Of a DNA stretch of 64,000 nt, positions 55,901-64,000 are shown piece after piece. Made by a program: the position numbers and the translations under genes. The stretch spans positions 3,782,001 to 3,846,000 of the forward strand of contig CM070681.1 of the NCBI GenBank assembly GCA_036346265.1, given 5' to 3'. Source of the stretch: Melocanna baccifera (taxonomy: Eukaryota; Streptophyta; Magnoliopsida; Poales; Poaceae). The notes below the pieces were generated by a model. It worked only from the letters and a program-made list of their open reading frames with translations. It did no database searches and was not told where the DNA came from. Numbering within the stretch: the first letter of the stretch is position 1; every line of letters starts with the position of its first letter.

Positions 55901-58900
55901 TTGGTTAGTGATGGTTAGTTTTATTTGATTGTCACTTTCCTTTAAATATTGTGCTGACCAAGCACTGAACAAATTTTTTATCTTGTTTTTTTTTTCCAGT
56001 TTTTATTGGTTACTTATGATCCTTTTGTACTGGTTTGTTCTTGCCGTTTTGGGTTACCTTACATGGAATCATGCTTGTAAAGACCAGCACTTACCCTGGA
56101 TGCATATTGAAATCTGGATATCAATTTGACCCATGTTATTGGATATACTTGTTTAGTTATATTCCACTTTTGTTGTATTAATAAGCTTAAATACGTCATC
56201 ATTAAAAAGAACAAACAGGCACTGAATTTTTGTTTTCCATTTGGTTTAAGTATTTTTTTTGACCAAGTGACCCACTTACAATTTTTTAGGAAACTCATTA
56301 ATTTTGGATATATGTAGAACCCGCCTTGCGCCGAGGAGATTCTGTCTACCTAGTTGGGCTAAGTAGAAGCTTACAAGCTACATCAAGGAAATCAATCATA
56401 ACTAATCCTTGCACGGCTGTTAATATTGGATCAGCTGACTGCCCGCGATATCGTGCAATAAATATGGAGGTCATTGAGCTTGATACTGGTACTTTCTATG
56501 AACATTTCAACTAACCTATGATCTTATGTCTCAATGTTTCGGATTAACTATATTCACAAATGTTTGTTCTAGATTTTGGTAGCACATTTTCGGGTATATT
56601 GACAGATGAGCAAGGAAGAGTTCAAGCATTATGGGCAAGCTTTTCCACCCAGGTTAGTTTGCGTTGGGGTTCTTCACTTTACTCTGTTTCCTAAGTAATG
56701 ATGCTCGCATGTTCCCAGAAGCATTTATTCAAAAGAAAAAAAAGGAGAAAAGAACAAAACGGCGGCTTACACTCAAGGTTAGCCGCTTGGTATCTCCAAC
56801 ATCAAGTAAATGGGCAATAGAAGAAAAATATATGCACTACATGTAAAAGCCCTAAATAGCTTTACATGTTTTTTTAACCAAAGCTGATGAATTCTTTAGT
56901 TTTTTATCTGCCATTATGAGCCATAACATCTACATCTAATGCTTGCAAATAATGTTGTAATAGTACCATCCTTAGTCGTTGACTCATTCTCCTGTGTACT
57001 AATTGGTGTGTAACTTCATCAATTATCTTCTCCAGCTCAAATATGGATGTAGCAGTTCAGAGGACCATCAGTTTGTTAGAGGTATACCAATATATGCAAT
57101 AAGTCAAGTCCTTGAGAAGATAATCTCTGGTACTCCTGGACCATTTCGTCTTATTAACGGAATTAGGAGGCCCATGCCATTTGTCAGACTTCTGGAGGTG
57201 GAACTTTATCCAACTTTGCTCTCAAAGGCTAGAAGTTATGGATTGAGTGATAGCTGGGTGCAGGTAATTAAATCGGCCTTTCTTTTAATCTTGTCTGGAG
57301 TTGTTCTGCCTGATATGACAAACATGATTATATTGTTTCTTAGTGGCTTCTGAGCCTGAATGTTGTATGTGCTTATGTCAATGCGATATTTTTTGTTTGG
57401 AGAAATGTAATGCCATTCACTTGAGGTGTTCACTGACAGATAACTACAGGAGAGTTTGTAAGAAAGAACCTCACGTGATTGGCCATTTGGTCCCTTTTGG
57501 ACTCGTGTCCAATACTTTCAATATGATTATCCTTTCAGGCTCTCGCTAAGAAGGACCCTGTGCGAAGGCAAGTCTTGCGGGTCAAAGGTTGTTTGGCTGG
57601 ATCAAAAGCGGAAAATCTTCTAGAACAGGGAGATATGATTCTTGCCATCAATAAGGAGCCAATTACATGCTTCCTTGACATTGAGATTGCTTGCCAAAAG
57701 TTGGACAAATCCATTGGTTCAGATGCAGTGCTTAACATGACAATATTCCGTCAGGTGAGGACGGTCTATAAGAAATGAACTGTTTTTAATAAAATATGAT
57801 GTGAATATAAATATTTATCAGTAGTATAACCGTTCCAACATTTGAGCAGGGAAAAGAAATCAACCTTATTGTTGGAACCGATGTAAGAGATGGCAATGGT
57901 ACAACACGGATGGTGAATTGGTGTGGATGCATAATTCAGGATCCTCATTCGGCAGTGCGTGCACTTGGTTTTTTGCCCGAGGAAGGTCATGGAGTTTATG
58001 TTGCTAGGTGAGAGACATGTTATTGATACCCTTAACAAATTTGTATATGCAAATATTAGAACCATCTCTTATTATTAAGGAGCTTCAGCTTTAATTTTAA
58101 ATTGGTACACCCTTAAAAAAAACTTAAATTGGCACTATAAGCCTGCAGCTACTAGAGGTTTGTAGTTGCCAGATTTGAATGACCAGCAAGAATTCTCTAG
58201 AGAGATATGCTGTTTTTCAGTTGTTCTAATATACTTATGCAGTCATGCTGTTTGCAAGTCATTCTGGTCATTGGCTGTATCTGACTTTAGATGGAATTTC
58301 GAACCTGAAGGCTGATGCAGTCATCAATACAAGAGTGCACCATGTAGGAACTTTATTTCAGTTAGGCAAATATGTAAACCAAGTAAAAGATACCCTAAAA
58401 AAAAGGAGAGAAGGAATAGTGGTCCATGAATTCCATTTTCCTCTTTTGACATGCTTAACAAGTCCATCTCTACCATTCCAATAAAAGCAATGGATTGCAA
58501 TTTCTCTCAGTACCACCATCTCTTGGCAGCCACTGTCGCAAGTCATATTGATACCGTTTCCTCTAAATCTTAGTTGTATAAATGTTGAAGTCCACATCTG
58601 GTCTGTATCCGTTGCATTTCTCTTTCCTATATGATTAACAAGGCAGGGTGGCCAGAATATATTATTTACATGATTATATAGATGTTAGATTTGCAGTCGT
58701 AAGCACATTTTAGATACCAATTGGGAACGAGGAATGAGCAGCAAGGATTTTATGCAGATGGTGTCATGGAAGTCCTGTACATAGATATGGTCTCTATGCT
58801 CTCCAGTGGATAGTTGAAGTTAATGGGCAACCAACTCCAGATCTGGAAACCTTTATACAGGTGGTGGAGGTATGCATTATCAATAGCAGTCTTCCTTTGG

Positions 58901-59190
58901 TATAGTACAGTCTTTTCATTTGTGGTTATCGGTTTATTAGGATCATAGGCCATTTATTTGAATTAATATGGTTGAATTAACCTTTTTCTCAGGGATTGGA
59001 AGACGGTGAATTTGTTAGGGTGAGGACAGTCCATTTGAATGGAAAACCTCGCGTGCTTACTTTGAAACAGGACCTTCACTACTGGCCAACCTGGGAGCTC
59101 AGGTTTGAACCAGAAACTGCCACGTGGCAGAGGAGAACAATAAAAGCGTTGCAACCAAACCGCCGCTTGATCTATTCTGATGTGATGTGA
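40952..59190 (+). CDS. DEGP7: DEGP7-type serine protease (Deg7/Nma111-like), 24 exons, 1099 aa
   Basis: ATP-independent HtrA/Deg endopeptidase. Exons: 40952-41189, 41287-41357, 41467-41601, 42595-42653, 48079-48115, 48313-48438, 48894-48983, 50222-50287, 50617-50673, 50803-50868, 52108-52215, 52403-52483, 53055-53104, 53527-53692, 53794-54294, 55432-55614, 55704-55806, 56318-56488, 56573-56652, 57036-57263, 57539-57754, 57850-58007, 58758-58869, 58993-59190. All junctions are GT-AG and in phase. The length matches Arabidopsis Deg7 (about 1097). The active protease domain (about 30-240) has His75 (TNRHVV), Asp106 (PVHDFGF) and Ser192 (GGSSGSPV). PDZ-like modules follow (about 255-460), then an acidic linker with KKRRRV (554-559), a degenerate protease repeat (about 618-810; HNFALVAYDPS aligns with the HDFGF site, no GxSGxP), and further PDZ-like modules. 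Arabidopsis Deg7 is reported in the chloroplast stroma acting in PSII repair, and yeast Nma111 is nuclear. Here the N-terminus is acidic and not transit-peptide-like. Introns 4 and 7 carry nested transposons, but the frame is intact. Confidence 0.94.
43051..43055. repeat. Target-site duplication GATAA (left)
   Basis: GATAA directly precedes the 5' LTR and is repeated exactly at 47999-48003 after the 3' LTR. Confidence 0.9.
43056..43186 (+). repeat. Copia 5' LTR (131 bp)
   Basis: It starts TGTTAAATATATC and ends TTCATAACA. By eye it differs from the 3' LTR at about 16 positions with no indels, about 88% identity, and every difference I counted is a transition. Confidence 0.92.
43187..43199 (+). 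other. Primer-binding site (tRNA-iMet)
   Basis: TGGTATCAGAGCC is complementary to the 3' end of initiator methionine tRNA. It abuts the 5' LTR without a gap, as in Ale-type copia elements. Confidence 0.92.
45025..45032. repeat. 8-bp target duplication CTAACCGC (left)
   Basis: It matches CTGACCGC at 45865-45872 with one mismatch. Removing the segment between, plus one copy, restores the copia reading (ECTKLTA then AQSVECVFLGY-like). Confidence 0.75.
45033..45864. mobile_element. Non-autonomous DNA transposon (hAT-like) inside the copia element
   Basis: This 832-bp insertion has terminal inverted repeats CATGGTTATTAAGG / CAAGGTTATTAAGG and 8-bp target duplications. The subterminal part is rich in GGCG/CGCC words, including the palindrome CGCTTAGGCGACGCCTAAGCG at about 45050-45070 (21 bp, one unpaired base). 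The interior carries three copies of a 96-bp repeat. It encodes nothing recognisable; the long frames at 45064-45661 come from the repeats. The 8-bp duplication suggests hAT; the superfamily is not certain. Confidence 0.75.
45170..45480. repeat. ~96-bp tandem repeat, about 3.1 copies
   Basis: Units start with AGATCC at 45170, 45266, 45367 and 45463 (spacing 96, 101, 96). Each runs through GTCGCAGCCT, CCAGATCC and GCTGGAGGAAC. BamHI-type GGATCC words recur. The open reading phase through all copies gives a misleading repetitive peptide. Confidence 0.85.
45865..45872. repeat. 8-bp target duplication CTGACCGC (right)
   Basis: This is the partner of 45025-45032 with one mismatch. The copia coding sequence resumes directly after it (SVECVFLGYIAKRKEYR). 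Confidence 0.75.
47857..47867 (+). other. Copia polypurine tract
   Basis: TTTGAGGGGGG lies directly before the 3' LTR. It is the standard plus-strand primer position. Confidence 0.85.
47868..47998 (+). repeat. Copia 3' LTR (131 bp)
   Basis: It starts TATTAGATATATC (the canonical TG is now TA) and ends TTCATAACA. It is collinear with the 5' LTR over its full length, and GATAA follows. Confidence 0.92.
47999..48003. repeat. Target-site duplication GATAA (right)
   Basis: Exact copy of 43051-43055. Confidence 0.9.
49453..49460. repeat. 8-bp target duplication TTTGAAAC (left)
   Basis: It pairs with CTTGAAAC at 50046-50053 (one mismatch) and brackets the hAT-like element in DEGP7 intron 7. Confidence 0.7.
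49618..49646. repeat. LINE target duplication, left copy with 8-bp insertion
   Basis: It reads AAGTGTTAGGG, CCTTAGGG, GTAAGGATTC. The right copy at 49808-49828 lacks the middle 8 bp. TTAGGGGTAAGGATTC (16 bp) is identical in both. Confidence 0.75.
49647..49807 (+). mobile_element. 5'-truncated L1-type LINE tail
   Basis: About 160 bp of LINE 3' UTR ends with AATATAATGATGCACAG, then TTCTTTTGCGCGTTTGAG, then an A8 run. This AATATAATGATGC...poly(A) pattern is typical of grass L1 3' ends. Long target duplications flank it, which supports target-primed reverse transcription. No ORF2 remains. Confidence 0.8.
49808..49828. repeat. LINE target duplication, right copy (21 bp)
   Basis: AAGTGTTAGGGGTAAGGATTC (21 bp, overlapping the last two A of the tail) matches 49618-49646 apart from the 8-bp insertion there. 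Confidence 0.75.
50046..50053. repeat. 8-bp target duplication CTTGAAAC (right)
   Basis: Partner of 49453-49460 with one mismatch at the first base. Confidence 0.7.
55623..55636. repeat. C14 homopolymer in DEGP7 intron 16
   Basis: It starts 8 bases after the splice donor (GAA|GTATGACAC). A homopolymer this close to a donor is prone to slippage and sequencing error, but it does not touch the coding sequence. Confidence 0.9.
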
Positions 59191-60494
59191 TATTAGCTCT
59201 TGATGATTTCTGCGGTCCTTCTCTAGGGAGGCCAAGCATGGAGGTGAGGAAATTGGAAATTTGTGGCGGTCTTGCGTAACGCAGGATGAATGGTGGGCAT
59301 TAGGATAGGGTGCTGAAGGATATAGTAATTCATAGAAAAATATATGGATTCATTGCCTGTGGATAATTGGACTGCGGGGTGTGCCTTTTGTATACCTATT
59401 GCTACATTTTTGTAGAAATAATAAATCCTTAGCTTTCTAGCGCTCATTTCACCATTTTTCTGCATCAAGGACATCGTTTGTGATTTGGGTTACCATGCAG
59501 CAGACATCGAGCCATACATAGCATGGCCAAACCATTCTGCGTCGGTTACACAGTTCCTGGCATAAGTACATTGTTCACGATACACTGCGTTATCTTTTAT
59601 TTATATGACACTGCCGAGTTTATCTTGACAAAGTAATGTATTTCACCATTTCACATTATTTTTATATTATCTGATATATCAGCCTGATTGCTTGAGGAAG
59701 CCTCAAGAGATTAGTGGCACACTAGCAGGTGTTAGCGAACTGCTTAGAACAAGAGATTCTCGATCTTATCAGCTGCATGGCTTCATGCTCCAAGCCTGTA
59801 CTGGATCTGTCAATTATTTCTCCTGTACCAAAACTTCGCTTTTAGATTTTCGGTATAGGGTTGCCGACGTCGGCGTTCACCACCAGCGTCCAGAGCATGC
59901 GCAGCATAGGTGGGTTGCACAATACTCCTTGAGGGCAGGACATGCAACATAGCCACGTTTTCGTGCATCGAGTTTGTCATGGCGAACTGAATGATTAGCG
60001 TCCTTGATTAAATTCATTTCTCAAAGCCGTGAGCATAAACAAAGCCGTTCTCTCGCTTAAGAAAGGAGGGGAACAATTGCAATGCTCTTTTAAAGAGAAA
60101 AAGGTAGCTGATCTTTCTGGTTGAAGCTAGGTTAGCAAGATGCGCCATTGCGCGTTAAGATACCATATTATCATGCACCGGCACTGTTTGTTCGTGCCTA
60201 AATTCGGGCAAACCAACACGGAAGCAGAACATCAGCCGAAGTAATCTATGCAAGCTCACCATGACCTTTTTGTGCAATGTATGACAAATGTAAACCATGA
60301 AGGCACCTTTACTTATCTGAAGGTAGGTGTTTTCGTCTGCTCTGAAACGCATGTCTGGGGAGGAATATATTCTGCCGCCACTTTGTTAGCTCGGACTCGT
60401 ATCCACGAAAACGAGGGCCACCCTTTATGCGTGTTCTGCCAGTTCAGTCGATGCCTTCCCTCGAGGAAGAAAGAACCGTTTTAGGTAGGAGCTC
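59191..60494. other. Spacer between DEGP7 and the proline-rich protein gene
   Basis: An AATAAATCC signal near 59419 may belong to the DEGP7 3' UTR. The frames at 59692-59952 and 60248-60484 have no recognisable homology. Confidence 0.4.
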
Positions 60495-60501
60495 TTTAAA
60501 A
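60495..60501 (+). promoter_or_regulatory. TATA-like element of the proline-rich protein gene
   Basis: TTTAAAA lies 112-118 bp upstream of the proposed ATG at 60613. Assigned by position only. Confidence 0.35.
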
Positions 60502-60555
60502 GGCCTGTTCCTTCCATTTCGTTGCCGCGAACCGAAGGAGCTAGCATGTATTCCA

Positions 60556-60572
60556 CGCGCGCGCGCGCGCGC
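60556..60572. repeat. (CG)8 microsatellite
   Basis: A CG dinucleotide run lies in the probable 5' leader of the proline-rich protein gene. It is a potential Z-DNA former and dense in CpG. Confidence 0.9.
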
Positions 60573-60612
60573 AGCAACACCACCGCTACCGCCCTGCGAG
60601 ATAGGGAGAGGC

Positions 60613-61405
60613 ATGGGTTGCTATCCCCTGGGCAAGATTGTATCGAAAGCGCTCGGAAAATGCAACGGTATGTACCAAGTAGCTAGCTATGTGCTTCCCC
60701 TTGCTCATGCTTCTGCACTTCTGATAATCGATAGCTTTCGCAAAGTATTTCCACCGCGGCTATAAGATTCGTGAGCTGTGACCACATGCAGGGCGCGAGC
60801 GACGGAGGGAAGAGAGGACGGACGACTACGCCGTGGCCTGCCCTCCCGGCCCACCCACAGAGACACACTACATGCGGCCAGTGGCGCGCACGGAAACCTT
60901 CAGCAGCACGAACCCCGTGTACGTGATCCCACCACCGCAACAAGGCCCAGAACCGCAGCCCCAGACACCACCACCCCGGCACGAGCCCGACCACCACCCG
61001 CCCCAGCCCCAACCCGAGCCGCCCGCGCCACCGGCCGGGCCGAAACAGCCGAAACGAGGGAAAAACAAGCAGCCGGGCCGCGTCCGGTTCGGCCCGGAGC
61101 CACCACCACCGCAACAGCAGCAGCAGCAGCCGCAACACGCGCCGGGCCCGAACAACGACAGCGACGCGCCGGGCCACGGTCACAGCCCGGCCCCGGCGCC
61201 GCAGGCGCAGGGGCACTTCCGTTACACGCCGTCGCCGTTGCCGAGGTGGGAGGCGACGCCGAGGAGGTACGAGTACTTCTCCGGGGAGTACCGCTACAGC
61301 TACCCGACGCCTGTGCGCGAGGGTATCTACAGCATCGCCACCGACGCCAACAGGCTCACCACCATCTTCAGCGAGGAGAATCCCAACGCCTGTGCGATCG
61401 TGTGA
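60613..61405 (+). CDS. Proline-rich protein with MGC N-terminus and CAIV C-terminus
   Basis: The proposed two-exon gene has exon 1 at 60613-60667 (MGCYPLGKIVSKALGKCN) and exon 2 at 60792-61405. The 124-bp intron (AACG|GTATGT ... CATGCAG|GGCGCG) joins in phase and gives 222 residues. A single-exon model would have to start at Met 60872 and lose about 40 residues. Gly2-Cys3 fits N-myristoylation plus palmitoylation. The middle (about 60-150) is Pro/Gln-rich (PEPQPQTPPPRHEPDHHPP; Q6) with a basic KQPKRGKNKQ patch. The conserved C-terminus has RYEYFSGEYRYSYPTPVREG, IYSIATDANRLTTIFSEENP and then NACAIV. CAIV fits a CaaX prenylation box. The C-terminal block resembles conserved plant proteins of unknown function. 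There is no signal peptide and no extensin SPPPP pattern, so I do not call it a cell-wall protein. It may be peripherally attached to the plasma membrane. Confidence 0.7.
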
Positions 61406-61628
61406 GTGGGACGGCGAGGAATAAGATTCATGGTGCCGTTTCATTCGTTCTTGCCTAATCAGAGGAAGAATCTGGTTCTTCTTGTATGTGTTGTAGATAA
61501 AGAAAGGGAATAGTTGTGTTCGCCTGATATGATGAGACGAACATTCGTGGTGCTGTTCGGCTCGTACTGTACTCTGTTCTTTTCGCGTTTTCTCTAGCAA
61601 AAGTAAGAGATTAGTGAAAAATAGTCGG

Positions 61629-61636
61629 CTACCGAA
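61629..61636. repeat. 8-bp target duplication CTACCGAA (left)
   Basis: Exact match to 62276-62283. It directly precedes CAGGGCGGACCCA. Confidence 0.85.
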
Positions 61637-62275
61637 CAGGGCGGACCCAACGGGGCAACAGGGCTAGCGCCCTCTTATCGTCGGCTGGCCCGTGAGTACC
61701 TCGTAGCATTCCTAGCCCAGCCATCCATAGTTAAGCCTCTCTTCTCCGTCGTCCTCCTCCTGTTCATGCTCGTGGTGACGTTCGCAGCCCACCAGCACCG
61801 CAAGATCATCCCGCAGCCTCGCCCCGGGCAGCCGGAGGAGCCGACGTGCCAACCAGGGCTGGCCTTCCTGGCGTACGCGCTGCCGGGCGTACCTGAAGTG
61901 CAAGCTATCAGCAAGTGGGTGGCGGAGCCGGTCCAGCAGGAGTGCTGATGTAGCTCACTGACGTGCACGACGCTCGGTGCAAGTGCCCGGCGGCCATCGC
62001 CCACATGCTAGCCAGCATGTTCAAGGCAGCAACAGCTGGAGGAGGAGGCGTTCCTGGGGTGCCGGGTGTTCATGATGAGGCAGGTCGCCACGTGGCTCCC
62101 GATCGTGTGCATGCTTGGGTGAACGGGCAGCCAAGGCGGATGGAGAACTAGGCTGCTGGCCGGTGCGACGACAGCGTATATAATAATAAGTTCCGTATGC
62201 TGGTAATTCGGTATTTGGCAAAACGGTGAGGAGGTCCCATTAACTTCTCTAAATTTTGGTCTGGGTCCGCCGCTG
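61637..62275. mobile_element. hAT-like non-autonomous element (639 bp)
   Basis: The terminal inverted repeats are CAGGGCGGACCCA at the left and TGGGTCCGCCGCTG at the right (reverse complement CAGCGGCGGACCCA). A perfect 8-bp duplication flanks the element. The CAGNGGCGGA start and the 8-bp target are typical of hAT elements in grasses. The GC-rich interior has short open frames on both strands (for example 61766-61948, with a hydrophobic lead-in LFSVVLLLFMLVVTFAA), which may be captured host sequence. No transposase. Confidence 0.85.
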
Positions 62276-62283
62276 CTACCGAA
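62276..62283. repeat. 8-bp target duplication CTACCGAA (right)
   Basis: Exact copy of 61629-61636. Confidence 0.85.
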
Positions 62284-62467
62284 GAGAGATGAATGATAAC
62301 AGTTCTGCGGTGTTTGGGAGTGAGAATGCATTGACAAAAGCAGAAAAGTATCCCATGACCCATCAATCTTTTCCCTGCTGAACAACGGCTATCTATGCCC
62401 TAGAGGCGTGGACATCTCCTTTTCTTCTTACCCTTTATGCATTTTCAAACGAGCATACTTCGCTTTA

Positions 62468-62719
62468 AGGCCCCACTCAGGAAAGCTACCAGCGACGGCT
62501 TCTAGCTTTCGCTAAAATACTGTAGTATTTTTTTTGATATTTTTGTGTTTTATTTTTTCTCGTATTCCTTTGTATTATCCGTGATGAACTAACATGTCGT
62601 TTTTATTTTTAAATTTAATTATGCCTAATAAATCAACTCAGCTATAGTAAAAAAAAGTCAGTTAGCTATAGTAAAATTTTAGCTAAAAACCATAAGCTAT
62701 CGCTATTCCGAACGCCCCT
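62468..62719 (-). mobile_element. Tourist-like MITE, family 1 copy E
   Basis: It is flanked by TTA (62465-62467 and 62720-62722). In plus sense it starts AGGCCCCACTCAGGAAAGC and ends TATCGCTATTCCGAACGCCC, the inverted form of copy A. CGTATTCCTTTGTATTATCC in the middle matches the family block. Confidence 0.75.
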
Positions 62720-63077
62720 TTAGTGCATCTTTTTTAATGATACCTCGAACAAAACTACCATATAACATTTTCAGAAATCGTATCAGCTCTAGGAAAATGG
62801 CGCCATTTCCTTCTATGGGACGAATGTCGAAATCATCATATCAGGTGTCACCAGTCACCACATATTATGTGCAAGATTGCTAAATGATTTGATTTCGTTT
62901 TGATCCCACTTCTGCAAAATAAAGTATAGGGAGTTCTCCAAGTTGCGGTGAATGTGCATTCTCCGGTCTTCAGCCTTCCTGTGTCCCGGACTAGAATGAT
63001 ACGAAAGGAACCGGTATGCATAACTACGCTTGCCGCCATGTGCTTCAGCGGCCGTACTTCTGCCCCATTTCAACTAG
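62720..63077. other. Spacer, no gene recognised
   Basis: There are only short open frames without homology (62848-63073) and no clear repeat boundaries. Confidence 0.4.
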
Positions 63078-63255
63078 CCCATAGATTAAGTTTCTGACTG
63101 TCTTTTAACTTATACTAAAATTACATTATAATAGTCTCATAGCTTAAGCTTCTGGATATATCTTTTGACTTATGCTAAAGTTGCAATATAGCGGGCTCAT
63201 AGCTTAAACTTCTGGCTGTGTCTTTTGGCTTATGTTGAAATTGCACAGTAGAGGC
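63078..63255. repeat. ~60-bp tandem repeat, three copies
   Basis: Units start at 63078, 63136 and 63196. Each reads CTCATAGCTTAA, CTTCTGG, TCTTTTG, CTTATG, TTGCA with increasing divergence towards the first unit. The repeat is followed by a MITE-like A-rich block to about 63450. Confidence 0.8.
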
Positions 63256-64000
63256 TGTTAGCTTTTTAAAAATTAAAAAAATGTTATATGGTCACAAATA
63301 ATACAAATGAATCAAATGAAAATGAAAAGAAATCAAAAAGCTAAAATAAGCCAAAATTAGAAACTGATATGTTCCAAATAGTTTCTACCTTAAATAAGTC
63401 GAAAGTCAAAATAAACTAGAAACTAAAACCGTTTGAAACAAGACCTTCAATGGGGCATTTGATTATTTACCCTATTTGCCCTATCAGTTGAGATGCAATT
63501 GATGATTTATCCTCAATATCTTACTGACATATAGATCTATGACTGAAGTATTAATAAGATATCATAAGATAAATCATCAAATGTATCTCAAGTTTAGGAC
63601 AAATCATCCATTATCCCTACTTCAATTTCCATTATGGTCAGCTATACATCTGGTCAAGATAGCATAGCAGCGTATCGCCGTGAGGCGACCATGGCAAATA
63701 TCGCTTGCCTGCGCCGTCGTCGTGCTGCTGGGAGTGCGCGAAGGGGGAGAGGCAGGCGAGCGCGGTGTGCCGGAAGACAGCCGTGGCGTCGCCGAGTTGT
63801 CGTGCGCGGGCGCGGCTGCATTACGTGAAGGCGCGGGCGGCGAGAGTCGCGCCGCGTGCTTGACCTCCGGTGCGGCTTGCGCACGACACAATTTTGGAGG
63901 ATCTGTATACATCCTCGTCCGGCTTTGACACATGAGCCCACGGAAATACTTCGACTGTGTTAGTTGGATTTATTCATCATATGGGCCTTGCTAAAAGTCT
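63256..64000. other. Terminal spacer with a GC-rich island
   Basis: 63256-63450 is A-rich and MITE-like (AAGCTAAAATAAGCC). 63660-63930 is GC-rich with overlapping open frames on both strands. A plus-strand reading, CAVVVLLGVREGGEAGE then Cys-containing sequence, faintly resembles a secreted protein start, but it lacks an in-frame ATG (the ATG at 63691 is in another frame). It may be a damaged gene fragment. Confidence 0.3.

Noticed and set aside
60833..61405. Single-exon model of the proline-rich protein starting at 60833
   Set aside because: The start would be GTG. A clean upstream exon with ATG, donor and acceptor restores a longer reading frame.
63680..63928. Secreted lipid-transfer-like protein
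   Set aside because: The frame begins with GTG, the nearby ATG is in another frame, and the eight-cysteine pattern is absent.

Overview
This is nuclear DNA from a grass. The evidence is GC-rich exons set in AT-rich introns and spacers, many Tourist- and Stowaway-type MITEs, a Ty3/gypsy element with LTRs of several kilobases, an Ale-like copia element, and proteins with a monocot character. A panicoid grass such as sorghum, sugarcane or Miscanthus fits best, but that is an inference from general resemblance.

Four protein-coding genes look intact. (1) A small basic protein lies on the minus strand at 9467-9850. (2) An L-type lectin receptor kinase has two exons (24716-26069 and 27706-28553; 733 codons). 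(3) A DEGP7-type (Nma111-like) double-protease gene has 24 exons that join in frame from 40952 to 59190 and give 1099 residues. (4) A two-exon proline-rich protein (60613-61405) has an MGC N-terminus and a CAIV C-terminus. Two genes are broken. One is an NADPH-thioredoxin reductase copy (minus, 4544-7507) that has lost its second redox cysteine and carries frameshifts, although its last exon and splice sites are intact. The other is a GALS-like GT92 glycosyltransferase (38240-39500) with an inserted segment, a frameshift and no second exon.

Transposons make up most of the rest. From 926 to 3476 there is a solo LTR with a perfect AGAAC target duplication. A gag-bearing relative of it runs from about 12240 to 18086 in the other orientation; its 3' LTR carries a further insertion and a tandem duplication across its end. 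20.2-24.2 kb is MITE-rich and includes a large inverted-repeat element (22068-22917). 29.2-30.4 kb holds a perfect 79-bp inverted repeat beside a second hairpin. 35.1-37.2 kb resembles a long copia LTR.

The DEGP7 introns hold two clear nested insertions. Intron 4 contains a 4.9-kb copia element with GATAA target duplications, itself split by an 832-bp element with short terminal inverted repeats. Intron 7 contains a hAT-like element, itself split by a truncated L1 LINE tail with long target duplications. A further hAT-like element with a perfect 8-bp duplication (61637-62275) lies just downstream of the proline-rich gene.

I see no operon-like or defence-island organisation and no convincing new multi-gene system. 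The unusual material is the nested-transposon architecture, the perfect inverted repeats, the doubly lipidation-prone protein, and a basic NLS-like motif in a DEGP7 homologue without an obvious transit peptide. All alignments and exon boundaries were made by eye.
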